Shown here in pieces: positions 10,520 to 23,016 of a stretch of 64,000 nucleotides of DNA. Position 1 is the stretch's first letter, and the number at the start of each line of letters is the position of its first letter. A program made the position numbers and the translations under genes. The DNA is taken from NCBI GenBank assembly GCA_019055375.1, contig JAHQIW010001446.1, forward strand, positions 1 to 64,000, given 5' to 3'. The notes below the pieces were generated by a model. That model did no database searches. It was not told the origin of the DNA and saw only the letters and a list, made by a program, of their open reading frames with translations. This DNA comes from Parelaphostrongylus tenuis (taxonomy: Eukaryota; Nematoda; Chromadorea; Rhabditida; Metastrongylidae).

Positions 10520-11940
10520 TTCTAATGCCACTGGCCCTTTCGGGACCACGTGTACCAATAATGGTGCATGCACCTTTACGTGGTTTTCTCGTCGAGCACA
10601 AAATTTTAATCAGAGTTTTAGTAGTCATTCAGCAATTTAAAAAATTGCGATCTTAATACCGCGTTTGATTTTCCAAGTAGCTTTTCTAGTGAACTGTAGC
10701 AGCCGGAGAGAAAATTACGTTTTTCTTAGATGTGTTCATTGTATTTTGCACTCCTGCTTGCTTGGCTTTTCACCAGAAAGGTTTTTTCTAAAGTTCTAGT
10801 AATTATTTGATAGTTTATAAAACGTCGACTCTAATTTCAAACTTGATCACCAAAAAAAGCTTTTTATTGTCTGTAGTAACGACGAACAGATATTACAATT
10901 ACTTTCGAAGTGCTTCGCGTGCTTCGCTATACTTTATGCTTCGATTCTAAGTGGAGTTTTAGTAGTCATTCAATAGCTTGATAAGTGACTAACTAACAGT
11001 CCACTTTTGTTTTTTTTTTTTTGAGATGATCTTTTCGTGCGCTGTAGCAAGGGGTAGAAGATCGCGTTTTTCACTCTGAGTAACAAGCGTGTCGCTTGAA
11101 CTCTGCAGAGATTTAATAGACACTTACATACTAAAGTTTACATACTAGCGACAATTTTTGATTATAAAAATATAATCCACTAAAGCCTTTCATAAAAATC
11201 TCTCTAAATAAAAAAACCCTCACGAGCCCTAAGAATTCCACCTAAATAGGAAAACAACATTGATGGGGAATAACGCATTTCTGTATGTCGTTGTTTATTT
11301 TTTGACGGTACTGTAAAAGTTAAATTCACAAATATATTTACAACAGAACTTTCAAAATAAACATGTCTAGTGTGGCTTTCAGTAAGCGATTTCAAAGCGC
11401 TTTCCTAGTGAGCTATAGAGACGAAGAGAACATTACGTCTTTTTCGACAGTTTGCACTCTGTTTGCTCGGCTTATCACCACACAAAATTTTCACTAAGGC
11501 TTTAGCAGTCATTCCATAGCTTGAAAAACGGCGAGTTTAACATTAACTTTGATTTACAAGCAAAGTTTCTTCCGACCCATAGTAACGACAAAAATAAGTC
11601 AAGTTTTGCATCTCTCTTTGAGATCCAATGTACCGACGATGGCTTTCCGTAGTTTTCTTGTCGGACACGAGTTTCCACAAAGACTTCAAGTAGTTATTCG
11701 ATTGCTGAAAAATCGTGATTTAAAAATAGACGTGGTTTGTAAAGGGGGTTTTTTGGTGCGCTGTAGCAAAGAGAAAACTTGGTTCGCCTATAAACTGATG
11801 GTGTATTTTGCATCCTCATTCACAAGGCCTTTTTTCCAGACAGGGTGTTTCTGCCAGAGTTTCCAGTGCTTTCCAATAACGACTGAAAAATGACGGTTTT
11901 CATATGCGACTTAGTTCTTACAGCGTAAGTTTCTGCAGCA
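10520..11940. repeat. Diverged ~175-bp tandem array, locus B (about eight units)
   Basis: Units are marked by two anchors. The first is a 'TAGTAGTCATTC-A-TAGCTTG' block near 10622, 10800, 10962, 11506 and 11690. The second is a 'CTGTAGCAACG'-like block near 10690, 10868, 11040, 11410, 11577 and 11760. Spacings between neighbouring anchors are 168-184 bp, and the one larger gap (11040 to 11410) is close to two units. Units also share a pyrimidine-rich TTTTTC stretch and a CTCG(C/G)CTTTTCACCA-like block. Identity between units is low, so this is an old array. The same unit is found at 300-830 and 53230-53520. Confidence 0.65.
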
Positions 11941-13080
11941 ACAACATGACTGAGAAGTGAATGAAAGCATTTTGATTACACATAAAAGTTAATTCGCACC
12001 AAAAGCTCGCGAGTGTGTAGACAAAATCGTGAACTGTGGAAATATTGTAGAAAACTTTGGAACTAGTTCTAAAACGGTAGAACCTAATCGAAACACAAAA
12101 GTCGTGCGGTGACTGCGAATCGCTTTGAGGCGGAGATTTCAACTGAGGTCCCGAAAGGGTTTAAAGACCCCACATGTCTGAGTTATGAAGGCCTGAATTG
12201 TGTGGTGCTTTGGTGAATTTTGGAACACCTTTTGCATTGAACATATGACATTTGAAGCAAAATTCTGTGGGTGCAAAAATTTAAAAATTAGTCAATGAAG
12301 TTTTCTACGAACGCCACTTTGAGACGGTACCAGAGCGCAATTACAAACGAATAGAAACCATTCACTACGAAAACGCTTACGAAAACGATTAGTTTGTTCG
12401 AAAAATACTGAGTTCGCGAGTATAAATTGCAGTAAGTTTGCTACTTCTTGGAACTGCTAGCTTTGTCTTGCAGGTTATGCGTGAATATTCTACTAGATTA
12501 TCCTTGAAATTAAGCGAAGAAGATAGACTCAGGCCTTAGCCGCCATGGAAAAGGACACACTTTTATTTATTATCTCAGTGACACCTTGAAAAAATCTTAC
12601 CAGTTTCAACGAGAATATCAAGTAAACGTATGACATATGAGCTTCAGCTACTATATAAGGAACTTTTTTTATTATTGAAGTATTGCACTTCTTTACCAGT
12701 TGATTGTTTAGAAATCGATGCTTAATGATGCAACAAACACACTGAGTTGTCCTATTTTTCTTTAGCAGTCGATACCGTTGTATTCAAGTGTCATTACCCA
12801 AAACAACTTATCTATTTATTTCTGCTTTTTACCACGTCCTTGCTTTCTTCTTGAGCCAAAGACGAGATTATTACAGTACAATTGTTCTGACAGCTGACTT
12901 TTTGGCGGTTTCGCCTTTTCAGAGCCTAAAAAGATCAGGTTGTTCACTTCTTAGTTAAGCAAACAAATCCATCACTCAAACAGAAGAAATCATCAAACGT
13001 ATATTTTGACCGCATCGAGTACAAAGCATTTTTATCAACATGATCACCTCTTGTTGATGAGAATGATATTGTCAACCTAA
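11940..13080. other. Intergenic, one solo repeat end
   Basis: Near 12905-12945 the sequence GGCGGTTTCGCCTTTTCAGA is the reverse complement of the CTCTGAAAAGGCG...CGCCGAAAC end found at 41820 and in the fold-back element at 20144-20612. Apart from this I see no gene, RNA or repeat. Confidence 0.45.
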
Positions 13081-13082
13081 TC

Positions 13083-14522
13083 ACCAGTTCTCATCAACAC
13101 CCTGGCTCGGCTCTTCACTTGCTGCCTGTCAGAATGCAAGGTCCCTATTCAGTGGAAAACCAGCAAGACCGTATTGTTGTTCAAAAAGGGAGACCTTCAC
13201 GACACAGGCAATTATCGCCCAATCTGCTTGCTGTCCGTTGTCTATAGACTCTACTCGAGTCATCCTAAACAGGATTGAAAGAACACTGGACGAAGGAAGC
13301 AGGGTTCCGAAAAGGATTTATTACCATGGACCACATCCACACGATTACAAGACTCATCAAAGTTTCACGAGAGTACAAACAACCACTCTGTCTCACTTTC
13401 ATCGATCTGAAGAAAGCCTTTGATTCAGTGGAAACAGAAGCGGTTACAGAGGCTCTGAATAATCAGGGCTTCCTTACTCGGTACATATTGATCCTTCGTG
13501 AGCTTTATAAAAATTTCACGACCAAAATATCTCCATTCTACAACAATATTACCATTGACTTAAGAAGAGGGGTTCGACAAGGCGTTACAATTTCGCCAAA
13601 ACTATTCACTGCCACCCTACAAAACGTCATGCGAGCATTAGAATGGGACGAAATGGGAGTGAAAATTGACGGTCGACAATTAAACCATCTTCGCTTTGCT
13701 GACGACATCGTTCTCATAACACCAAACATCAGCCAAGCAGACGAATGTTGACCGATTTCGATAACGCCTGTGGAAAGATTGGTCTTTAACTGAATCTAAC
13801 GAAAACAATGTTTATGAGGAACGGATGGGTTTCTAATGCCCCATTCAAACCCAACGGAACGGCAATATCCGAAGCTCCAGCTACGTCTATCTACGTCGTG
13901 AAATCAACTTGATGAGCGATCTAGCTCCAGATTTGAGCAGGAGGAAACGAGCGGCTTGGGGAACGTTTAAGAGCATCGAAGATGTAGTGAAGAGGACAAA
14001 GAACATCCGACTCCGTGCCCACCTCTTCGACTCGACAATTATCCCTGCCCTGACGTATGCAGCAGAAACCTGGTCGCTACGTAAGCAGGACGAAAGATCA
14101 CTTGGTGTTATCGAACGCGCAGTCGAAAGGTCGATGCTAGGAGTATCCCGTATCTCGCAAATGAGAGAAAGGATCCGAAGTTCCAACCTACGTCAACGAT
14201 CGAAAATCGGACACGCCGTTCTACACGCCAGGATATCGAAATTAAGGTGGGCCGGACACGTGATGCGCTCCAATGACAACCGATGGACGAGAGCCGTCAC
14301 CGACCGGATTCCTCGAGACATCAAGGGCTCTAAAGGAAGACCACTGACCCGTTGGTCCGATTTCTTCACGAAAGCGATTGAAGAAAGATATGATGCTTAG
14401 CGAATCCCTAGAGCGAGGAGGACCCACTGGGCTACTCTTGCACGCGATAGGGAAAAATGGAAGAGTTGCTGGTACCCGCTCGAGTCACTCGGCGATCAAC
14501 GGAACGACAGGTGATGCAGGTG
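13083..14522 (+). mobile_element. RTE-type non-LTR retrotransposon fragment, copy 2
   Basis: This copy starts at the equivalent of about 3205 in copy 1 and extends further at the 3' end. An open RT frame runs 13275-13751 with FADD at 13695-13706. A small indel at about 13740, where the sequence differs from copy 1 near 3865, breaks the frame. It resumes at 13909-14400 with the C-terminal domain, including RWAGHV near 14245 and a GRPLTRWSDFF block. The last recognisable coding part (about 14400-14510) lies in another frame. It is 5' truncated and frameshifted, so inactive. It keeps the 3' coding end that copy 1 lacks. Confidence 0.9.
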
Positions 14523-14905
14523 AATCACCTCTTTTCATTAGTCGTTCACTAAGTTCTCTATTTGGAGACTAGCAGTGCAAAGATTACATGGGGTAGTAAT
14601 GCATCTTTCACATTAACCTAAACCTAAACGTCATACCACGTGGGATTATGAGGCTCTCCTCTTTGCGGTGCATGCTCGGACTAAAAGAGTTTCACGTTAC
14701 CAAAGTTTTGTGCGCTGAAAGCTTATGTTCTTCAAATATTTGTGCTTACAAAGGCATTTGAACGTCGCGGACATTTTCTGTGCTGCACCCGAATTCAGAT
14801 CACTACAAATATTCAATGAAAAAACATGCTCCAAGTCCAATCCTACACGCTCACAAATCTCTGGGTTCCTTACCGAATCCGTGCTTTATCATTATTTAAT
14901 CGGCA

Positions 14906-15060
14906 AGGGGGCGGACTTGGCACAGTGCTCAAGGTGCTCTGTGTCGATCAGTGCTTCGATCTCGCGCTCATGGCTCACCAATCCACCCATCCCGCCGAGG
15001 TCGGTTAATTAGCCCAAACTGGCTCCAGACTTCTTGGGAGGATAAAAAGCACTAACGCGC
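14906..15060 (+). repeat. tRNA-like SINE, copy in the 14.9-kb region
   Basis: It shares the order GGCACAGTG...AAGGTGCTCTG(C/T)GTCG...TTCGATYTCGCGCT...TGGCTCACCAA with 49210-49420. The first blocks resemble pol III A and B boxes at tRNA spacing. The 3' ends also resemble each other (CGCTACGACG-like against CGCTACTCTCG). The copies are diverged. Confidence 0.6.
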
Positions 15061-15689
15061 TACGACGGTGAACCACCGTGAACCACCGAGAGTCATTGTG
15101 AGGGCCAGACATGTATTAAATCACCTCAAACGAAGGTAGAAATCGAAGACGAATGCATGGCGCATCCTGTGAGATTGATCAACGCCGAGAGCTTAACCCA
15201 TTATCCTCTTATCACTTTCTGAGAATGATTGAACCTTTGCATATTGTTTTTTTTATAAGCTGACACATATATGTTCCCGTATGTTTGAAGATCCATTCAA
15301 AGACCCATTTCGTTGAAAACCTACGACGAAATGCTGAACAGTTTGGACTGGATGGCTCCATCACAGATTCCACCTCCTAAGCGTACCTCGGGGGTTGCTG
15401 AACATGGAGAATACATAAGGGAGGATTCAGACAAAAGAATCAAAGCAGCAAGGCTCATATTTGAGCTTCTCAAAGAGGCCATCGACCATATACGTACTCA
15501 AAACTACGCGATAAGCTTTCCTAGTCAACAAATTTCCAACGCGCTGATGTGCAGCAAAGACGTGAACTGATACTCGACCACGTCAAGATTACTGTGAACA
15601 ACTTATGTAGCTTTTGAGAAACTTAAACGCCATAACATTTGACCGGCTCGCGCAGCTCAGATTTTTGGGACTTATCCCATCTTTGCGAT

Positions 15690-15800
15690 TCAAAGGAACA
15701 TAGATCGATAGCGAAGCACAGATGGACCGATCATATAATAAGAAGAGCAGACAGCAGATGGGCGAAAAGAACTGTAAAGTAAACTCTACGAGAATGCATC
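15690..15800 (+). mobile_element. RTE-type retrotransposon 3' coding relic
   Basis: The + strand reads KHRWTDHIIRRADSRWAKRT and then a stop. This matches the spacing of the C-terminal RTE block (RWAGHVMRSNDNRWTRAV in copy 2). It is a short, stop-bearing fragment of a third, more diverged element. The open frame just upstream (15313-15570, ending in TGA) is not obviously part of it. Confidence 0.55.
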
Positions 15801-16637
15801 CTTCCCCAAAATGACCATCTACACGTAGGACAAACGTGTCTGTAAGAGCAATTGATCCGCTATACTCGCAGTTGCCGAATACAGATCACTATGAGACTTG
15901 CACCAGTCGCCACGCTCGAATAAAGCCATCACCATGGACATTTGCAAGGAGAAGAAACGAGTGGAAAATGCGCCGCGCTCCACAAAACTAGTGAAAACGA
16001 ATCGTCTAAGCATTCAAATAAGTAAGTATATGGGATCATTCCCAACTCGCATCGATGTTCGTGAAGTAGGAGAAAATCAGATACGCAGGAAGATAGTTAC
16101 AAGAAGGATAGAAGAGCACTCGTTGTGCTCTTAATGGGCTCGCAGTTCTGACGGAAAACATTAAAATTATACAGCAGGAAGATAAGACTTTGCTCCAATT
16201 TCAGCATGGTGTCCCTTCTCCACTATTCCGTCATCTACTAACATATCACTATGACCCCATCTGTCCCTTAGGTCAGACAGTAGTGCTCATCGTTGATGAG
16301 CTCTCTGGTCGTTCAAGTGGTCAATGCAGCACTTCAACGGCTTCATTATCCATATACACTGTTTAGCTATCATCCCTATTATTTACGCACACTAAGTACT
16401 CAAGTATGTGACAACAGTGCAAACGATTCGTTGAGGAGTCTAATTGGGAGCCCATATGGTTGGTTGCCCGTCAATAATGATGCCGTGTAACCACCTCAAA
16501 TGTCGATGAACGGCTCTGAGCACTTAGAGCTGCTACAGGTCAATTCCTAATTCTTGGGAAACAGTCTATCTCCTCTACGAATACTAATTTGAGAGTTTAA
16601 ACTGCTACGGCATACTCATCATATTGAACTTCATGAA

Positions 16638-16781
16638 CATTGATGTAGAGTCATGTGCAAGAGCGATGTGCAAAATGGGGGCCAGTAATATAACGGATAG
16701 AGCACGAATTCCCGGAAAGAGTGAGGTGTGGGTTCTACTCCCGGCCCACGCGGAAGTTTTGCACATTAGTCTACATCAATG
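16638..16781 (+). repeat. tRNA-bearing inverted-repeat element
   Basis: Terminal repeats CATTGATGTAGA and TCTACATCAATG, extended by GTGCAAA/TTTGCAC blocks, enclose a tRNA-like core at about 16680-16752. The core has TATAACGGATAGAGCACG (A box), CCCGGAAAGAGTGAGG (anticodon arm) and GGGTTCTACTCCCGGCCCAC (T arm and acceptor). This is the same family as 5870-6001. Confidence 0.7.
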
Positions 16782-17779
16782 GATATATATTTGAAACATC
16801 ATACCACGGCTAGAAGCAGTTAAATGAAAAGAAATTTGTTCGATCTTTATGAACATTACTTACAATTTATCAAATCGCTTTTTTTGCTTCTCAATAAATT
16901 TATGGGTTAAAAAATAGTGATCCACACACGTTTCCACTGATGCTAATCAAATTCACGGCGTTTTTCCCAATCCATTAGGGGACTTGGAATTGTCTATTAG
17001 AGGCAGTGACACCTTTATTGACTGATTGACTTGCACTCCTTCTTAAAAAGTTGTCTGAGAACGACACAATTTAATTTGACACTCTAGAGGCCCAATCTAG
17101 ACTACTTGAAAGTCACTTTTTTATTGTTTTAGAAAAATCGACAATCTGCTTGCTCCATACAACTAAAAGTGAACGATATGAAAGAATATTTAATTATATG
17201 ATTACCTCCACTACCTTCAACGACCTAGAGACCTCCAATGAACGTAATCTATTGGAGGAGCATCAGTACGACGTAGTTAGCGTAGTTAGCTTATGGTGAT
17301 CGTCAGCATCAGATCCAAACCATTGGTCATGATTACACATCAGACCAATCTATCATCACCAACCTAAATATTAATCAGAGATAAAACGGAGATGTTTGAT
17401 AAAAACCCAAGATGACTTTTTATGTGATCGTATTTCACATCATGATAGAATGATGAGCTTTTACTTAGATTCGCTTCCTTCCAACGGTCATTCAAAAAGG
17501 TCCAGAAGTTTCTGGTGGGATCACCCATTAGTTGAAGATTATATTTTCTTCATAGGTGAGTTGAATATTGATCAAATTTATTCTCCCTGGCATCCTATAG
17601 TATAGTCAAATCTTCACCGTTATCCCTCATGCATGTGGTTTTTTTTTTTGACAAGCTTGAAAAAGTTTTTCTAAGAATGACGGGCGTACTTTGCTCTAGA
17701 CGTAAATCAGAGACTATGTCTGTGTATTGCGATGGCTCGAGCCATTGTGCGACAAATGCATTTTGGTTATATGATTACA

Positions 17780-17985
17780 TAGAATTTTTCCATACTTATT
17801 TCTTATTTCTCATTTCTCATTTCCTTTTCTATAATTATTTCTTTCTTTTCTATTTTTCTATACTTTGTAGATTTTATTTTTATTTTTTTATTTTATATAT
17901 AATCTATATTTTATATATATTTATACTATATATATTTTATATATATTCTATATATATTTTTCTATATTCTTTTATAATTATTTAT
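17780..17985. repeat. T-rich and TA-rich low-complexity tract
   Basis: A run of TTTCTTATTT-type sequence passes into imperfect (TATATATT)n. The long open frame across it encodes mostly Phe, Tyr and Ile, an artefact of composition. Just upstream, a frame ending at 17555 is followed by GGTGAGT, a good donor. That is exon-like but has no identified partner. Confidence 0.7.
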
Positions 17986-18817
17986 CATGAAGCAAGATTT
18001 TCCGTGACATTTGCTGAGAAAAGTTATTAAGAGGTCTTTCACGCGTCAAAGTAGACTGAACTCAGCTGGTTCTTCTCAAAGACAGGCTTTAATAGAGGAA
18101 ATATGAAATCAGCTATTGTCAACAAAGTCAGTGTGATGAAGTCGCTGGAACTTCCACGTCCAGTGAGATTGATTTATGTAAATGGCTACTATTGGGGCAG
18201 TATCAGACAGTAATTCATGCAAATAGTCGTTCACTTGATTTATGAGGTTTCAAAAAAGTGGCCCTACCTAACAAAGTATAGAATACGAATAGATTTTATG
18301 ATACCACAAAAACTTTCCGTCATACCGATGCTGTGCATATTTCGCATGTTTATGAATGGATCGCATTTAATGCTTTCATCAACACTGTTTTTTACTAGAA
18401 TGTTTGTGATGGGGCATATATAGCAGTGATTAGACTTAAATCTTTAGATTTCCTGAACACTTTCAGATGTCCAGGAAACACGCTTGGACGTCGCTTCATT
18501 TCCGCGTGCTAGCGACCAAATCTTCCACTCTTAAAATGTCGTCAAATTACAACCTGACCTATGTGAGAGTACAAAAACATTATCTTCTTTGGTAAGCCGT
18601 CGCACGTTGTCTTTTGAGCTGAATATGCATTCAAAGTCGAAATTTCACACACACCTAAGGTGTTTCTGAAGTATTAGTCAGAACTTAGTATTGATATAAG
18701 ACACGGAATATGTATTCGACTCGAAATATTTTTTAATAGGAAATTATTCTCTTTTAGATTTTCAGCCATACTTCCATTTTATAAAGGCTGGCTGAGCAAT
18801 CACTCTACCGCACTGAG

Positions 18818-19012
18818 TTACCTCACCAGCTTTTGCAAATAGGCGTAGTTGGATATGCATACCATAAGTTTGACTTCCTTCTTTCCATCACTACCAGCGT
18901 ATAACAGTCCAGATAATCGAAAGTGAACTTTGACGGTTCTTCGATTAGGTATCGACTCAGTCGCGATGCTACTCAAAAAACTAACAATTTCAATAGCGCA
19001 GTCCACACGCAA
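18818..19012 (-). CDS. Candidate coding exon, unknown protein
   Basis: A minus-strand frame of about 64 codons reads like protein sequence: an LRVDCAIEIVSFL stretch, then TVKVHFRLSGLLYAGSDGKK, then VKLMVCISNYAYLQKL. The last codons are followed by GGTGAGG, a plausible donor, with a TAA just after if unspliced. No clear acceptor, partner exon or family match is visible. Confidence 0.28.
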   Translation of the reverse strand: MRVDCAIEIVSFLSSIATESIPNRRTVKVHFRLSGLLYAGSDGKKEVKLMVCISNYAYLQKLVR

Positions 19013-20143
19013 TTTCCTCGGAAGTACGTAAAACTACAGTAGTGGTCTCTGGTCTCGATGTTTCCAAAATTGACTTACATCATAATCTGATTGTGGACTT
19101 TGAAAAATAGGGGAGCATCAACATAACTAGCAATGGAATGGGAAATGCGAACTAAAAGGAATTTAAAACCAGAAATGGATAAATTCAAACCTTTTTATCA
19201 CAAATTTCGTTCTTTAGCTTCAACAAGTAATGATTTTAGTAGCAACAATAAGTATGTACTCTCGCTGGTCAAAGATGATTAGACATCTTTCAAATTTATC
19301 TTCTCACAAGATAATGAGCTCATACACTAGTTATGCACCACAGATATTTCTCCAAAAGCATTAATTTCTCCAGAACCATTACCAAAAAAGTAGTACACGA
19401 AACACATGATAAATTGAAGGCAGCCATATTATGGGGACAACCCAAATTTCTTATGAAGTCTCCTCAGTGTCCCATTCTAATACTTGGAATTTTTTTCCCA
19501 TTAGACTTCCAAGATACCTTGTTTACAAAAACGCCCCCATTCGAGACAATTTACTATTTCTGCTAAGAGAACATGAAAGAAGTACAATATTGGCTCAAAG
19601 AAAGAGAAGAAAGATTTGTTTTGTTTGCGCCAATTGTTAGAATTAGTGGAGAAAGGCGATTCTAATGGAATTGGAGAAAATCTCAAACACGATTCATTAA
19701 ATTGTATTAGCCATCTTTTTTGATCTGCTCATATCTAATGTTATAACCGTTTTAGACAAATACATCTCATTTCTATACACATGAATAGAATGAAACGCCT
19801 AGAACAACAAGGCATCATTACAACAGCGACTTTGTTGCCACAGGCAAACACATGACATCCACATACTGTTCATAGACATTTTCAGATCGCCATTCAGTTT
19901 TGCAATTCTTCTAAGTTTTCATGTGTAATTCCTTTTACCTCGGATCTTCACTGAACTCGCACTGACACGGAGACATAACGAAGAAGGTTTTCAGATAGAA
20001 ATCATCATACTCGCTCAGAAATCTATAGTTTCAGCACGCAAAACTCTTGAAACATTTGCTGAAAGACCTTACTGAATACTTCAGGTTTATGTTCCAACTC
20101 AAAAGGAACGAGTTCGGCACTCTTGAAACAGTGTGAGACCATT

Positions 20144-20612
20144 GAAAATGAAAAGAAAAGCTCAGAAAACTAATCTTTACTTAAAGCTTCACGAGGTTGG
20201 TATCCTTTTTCTCCAATCGATTGTTCTTCTTTCCGGTCGATGGGTTTTCGCGTTTGCTTGTGGTTAACGTTTCGGCGAATACGCCTTCTTCAGAGCCTCA
20301 GTTGTAGCTTTATATATTATATATATATATATTTATATTATATATATTTATCATAAATAGCTTTATCGTTGTAGTTTTATATATTATATATATTTATGCG
20401 TATTTATATTATATATTATATATATTTATTATAAATAAAGCTGCAACGGTTAATACGTTCAGGATCTGAAAAGGCGTATTCGCCGAAACGTTAACCGCAA
20501 GCAAATGCGAAAACCCATCGATCGTAAAGAAGAACAATTGATTGGGGAAAAAGATACCAACCTGGTGAAGCTTCAAATAAAGATTAGTTTTCTAAGCTTT
20601 TCTTTTCATTTC
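20144..20612. mobile_element. Fold-back element with ~170-bp arms
   Basis: The left arm (20144 to about 20312) is the reverse complement, with scattered differences, of the right arm (about 20440 to 20612). Matching blocks include AAGCTTCACGAGGTTGGTAT, CGATGGGTTTTCGC and GTTAACGTTTCGGCGAATAC. The centre is imperfect (TATA)n. There is no coding capacity, so it is a non-autonomous DNA element. The inner CTGAAAAGGCGTATTCGCCGAAACG motif class also appears, shortened, at 12905, 41820 and 60475. Confidence 0.85.
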
Positions 20613-21012
20613 CAAAGGTTTACATTATTAACATGCCGAGGTTTCAAGAAAGTCGGTCTTTCGAGTGTGAGACCAGTCCTTAATAATAACTGATTCGTAG
20701 AAACCACTTAGTATCTGAAAGAGCTGTTTCCTGTGCCATAATTTACATTTGTTGATTGCTCTGGTGTGATCATGAAAACAAATTGTTCAGTATGATGAGT
20801 AGAAATTTAATATTCCCCGATCTAGAATCCGCTAGCACGTTGCTTAGATGATATTTACACCCACAACCTCGTTTCTCTTCATTGAGAATGCATAAAGTTA
20901 CTATTCAATACAAAGGTTAATAGAATGTCGCTTTGAATAACTACAATGCATATGACTTAAATTGCAGAAGGCTGGACTTCGCGTAGGTTCTTAGTCTCTA
21001 TTAAAGTGTCAG

Positions 21013-23016
21013 AACTGATTCACGATTTTTTCCAAAATCTCAAGAAAACCATGCTAAAGGACCGAATAGTGTCCACCATGAGCACTCGCTTGATGATCGA
21101 GAACTGTCTCTTACTTAACCGAAGAATACTCGCAAGCAATAGTAATTTGTGGGATCGATGCATCTACAGGTTAAGCATATACCCAACATCTTTCAATATT
21201 TGAGGTTTTGATTGCTGAAAAGCTACGGTTTTTTTTGTTTCTATAAATATTCAGCCTATACGACGAGGTTGAGGGTTGAAACTTATTCGGATGCCTTTTC
21301 GACATTTTCATCTATACAAAGCCATTGATCAGAGCCAATTATCCACAATCTTTCGTTCTTACGTTGTTGGTTGTTCATTGTAGCTTGAATCGAATCTCCT
21401 TAAGTGGAACACCGGCTGGATGAAGAATTTCACTCACTACGGTATCCTTGTCGAGGTCAGTTCATATATTAATTAACCATTCACAAAGACTTCTTTTTCC
21501 AATCGGTCTATTCCGCTGTATATAATAAATTGCCGAGTTATCTGTAAAAGATTGAGCCTCAGCTTGGAGTTCAACCTGCGTTTTAATCACACCGGAGTTG
21601 CGCCACACTACTAAGGTCACCGCTCCGTCACTTCTACAAAAATGATAAAATAAATGAACAAGATATTTATATACACAATGTAAACTACATATACAGCATA
21701 TAATATATATGTATATATCCTGTAGTAGTCGGTATCATTATCAAGTGACATAACATCGACTGGTAACGCCATGGTTAGAGGAAGGTTGGTTTTCTGAAAG
21801 CTACTTTCTAATCTAACAATGTATTTTAAGTCTTTCATGAGACCTATTATGAGCACTAATACAGCGCAAGACACGTGTTTCGGTGTTATACCTCGTCAGC
21901 AGTCAGCTTCTTGGGATTCTACCCCTATGTAGAGGAATCGACTATGAACTTTTTACACTCGACGTACGGGAAAACAATCATCATGCCGTTCTTTCAGAGT
22001 AACTGATTGTCGAGTGCAAAAATTTTGCCATCCATTAATCACAGAGATAGAATTCGAGGAACTGACTGAGCGAAAGGCTTTGACTGACTAATGAAACTGA
22101 CGAGGCTGTAAGGCCGAAACACGTGTGTTGCACTGCATAAGTGCCTGTAAAAGACTTAAAGAAGAGCTCAAATATATTTCCAAATTACATTATTCTCGAG
22201 TGAAGTCTCAAAATAGCCGATCGCAGGGTTCGCTGCTTTTGGTTTTCCTTTTGGGCTTATACGAGGTGTCATATAATAGCTATTCCACTGAAGTTTCGAC
22301 GTCCTTACCTTATTCAGAGCCTATCGATCCGAATGTCCGAAATATTAATTCACAGTCGTTCTTCCCCGCGGTGTAGATCTTTGTAGACTTGAGCCAAATC
22401 TTATCTTAAAAGAAGTACAATAGCACTGAAGAAAAGTAATGTCAGTTGAAAGATCCTTTAATTTAGGATGGCTGCTTTCGATACTGATTGTTGATGATCT
22501 GACATTTCGGCATTCCATCCCGTTGCGGTGTGTAAAACAGCATTTTTACATAACAGCACAATAATTATTTCAGTAAAAGTAACTCATGTTGTTAGAATGA
22601 ATTATGCTATGTGGTTATATGTGAAACTTGAAAAAGTGGTTTTGATCAACTAGAACTTTCTCTATTTCTTTCAGCCTAGTACAAAAGTAGTTTCACTTCC
22701 AATACTTAACTACTCTTTTTTGTGGTGAAATTCCATTTCTCTACTGCTCGAAAATGCTAAATTTTTCCAGACAAAGTATCGAACTGATGAAATTAGTTTT
22801 ATGAATTATTTTATAAAACTTCGTATTTGCTCAAATCGAGTAACAACAACAGGGTTTCATCACGATTTTTTTCTCATCATTACTTGTTTGTTTAGGCTTA
22901 GTGAGGAGTGGCCGGATCATATGGCAAATTGGTTTGCTTTGATTAACGCAATGGATAATGATTTGCTTAAGACACAAATAGCGAATAACCACGGTCAAGT
23001 GGTCATCTATGATTGA
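21013..23016 (+). CDS. Candidate gene 3' end, two in-phase exons, unknown protein
   Basis: Exon 21013-21169 follows acceptor GTGTCAG and reads ...ELIHDFFQNLKKTMLKDR..., with MIENCLLLNRRILASNSN further on. It ends in phase 2 at CTACAG|GTTAAG. Exon 22896-23016 follows acceptor TTTGTTTAG with one base to complete the Arg codon, and reads LSEEWPDHMANWFALINAMD... to a TGA at 23014-23016. The two phases fit. An exon-like frame ending at 17555 (phase 1, donor GGTGAGT) would also fit the phase-1 start at 21013, but other exons may lie between. The intron holds the TIR element at 21866-22131. I do not recognise the protein. Composition suggests a helical soluble protein. Confidence 0.38.
21866..22131. 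mobile_element. MITE with ~40-bp terminal inverted repeats
   Basis: The left end GCAAGACACGTGTTTCGG...CCTCGTCAG and the right end CTGACGAGG...CCGAAACACGTGTGTTGC form imperfect inverted repeats of about 40 bp around a 190-bp non-coding centre. It lies in the intron of the candidate gene 21013-23016. Confidence 0.75.

Noticed and set aside
15313..15570. 85-codon + frame before the RTE tail relic
   Set aside because: It starts without an ATG or clear acceptor, and no family or continuation was found. It may be coding, but I cannot support it.
17629..18030. 133-codon + frame
   Set aside because: The second half is translated low-complexity T/TA repeat. Only the first 45 codons look possible, and no splice partner was found.
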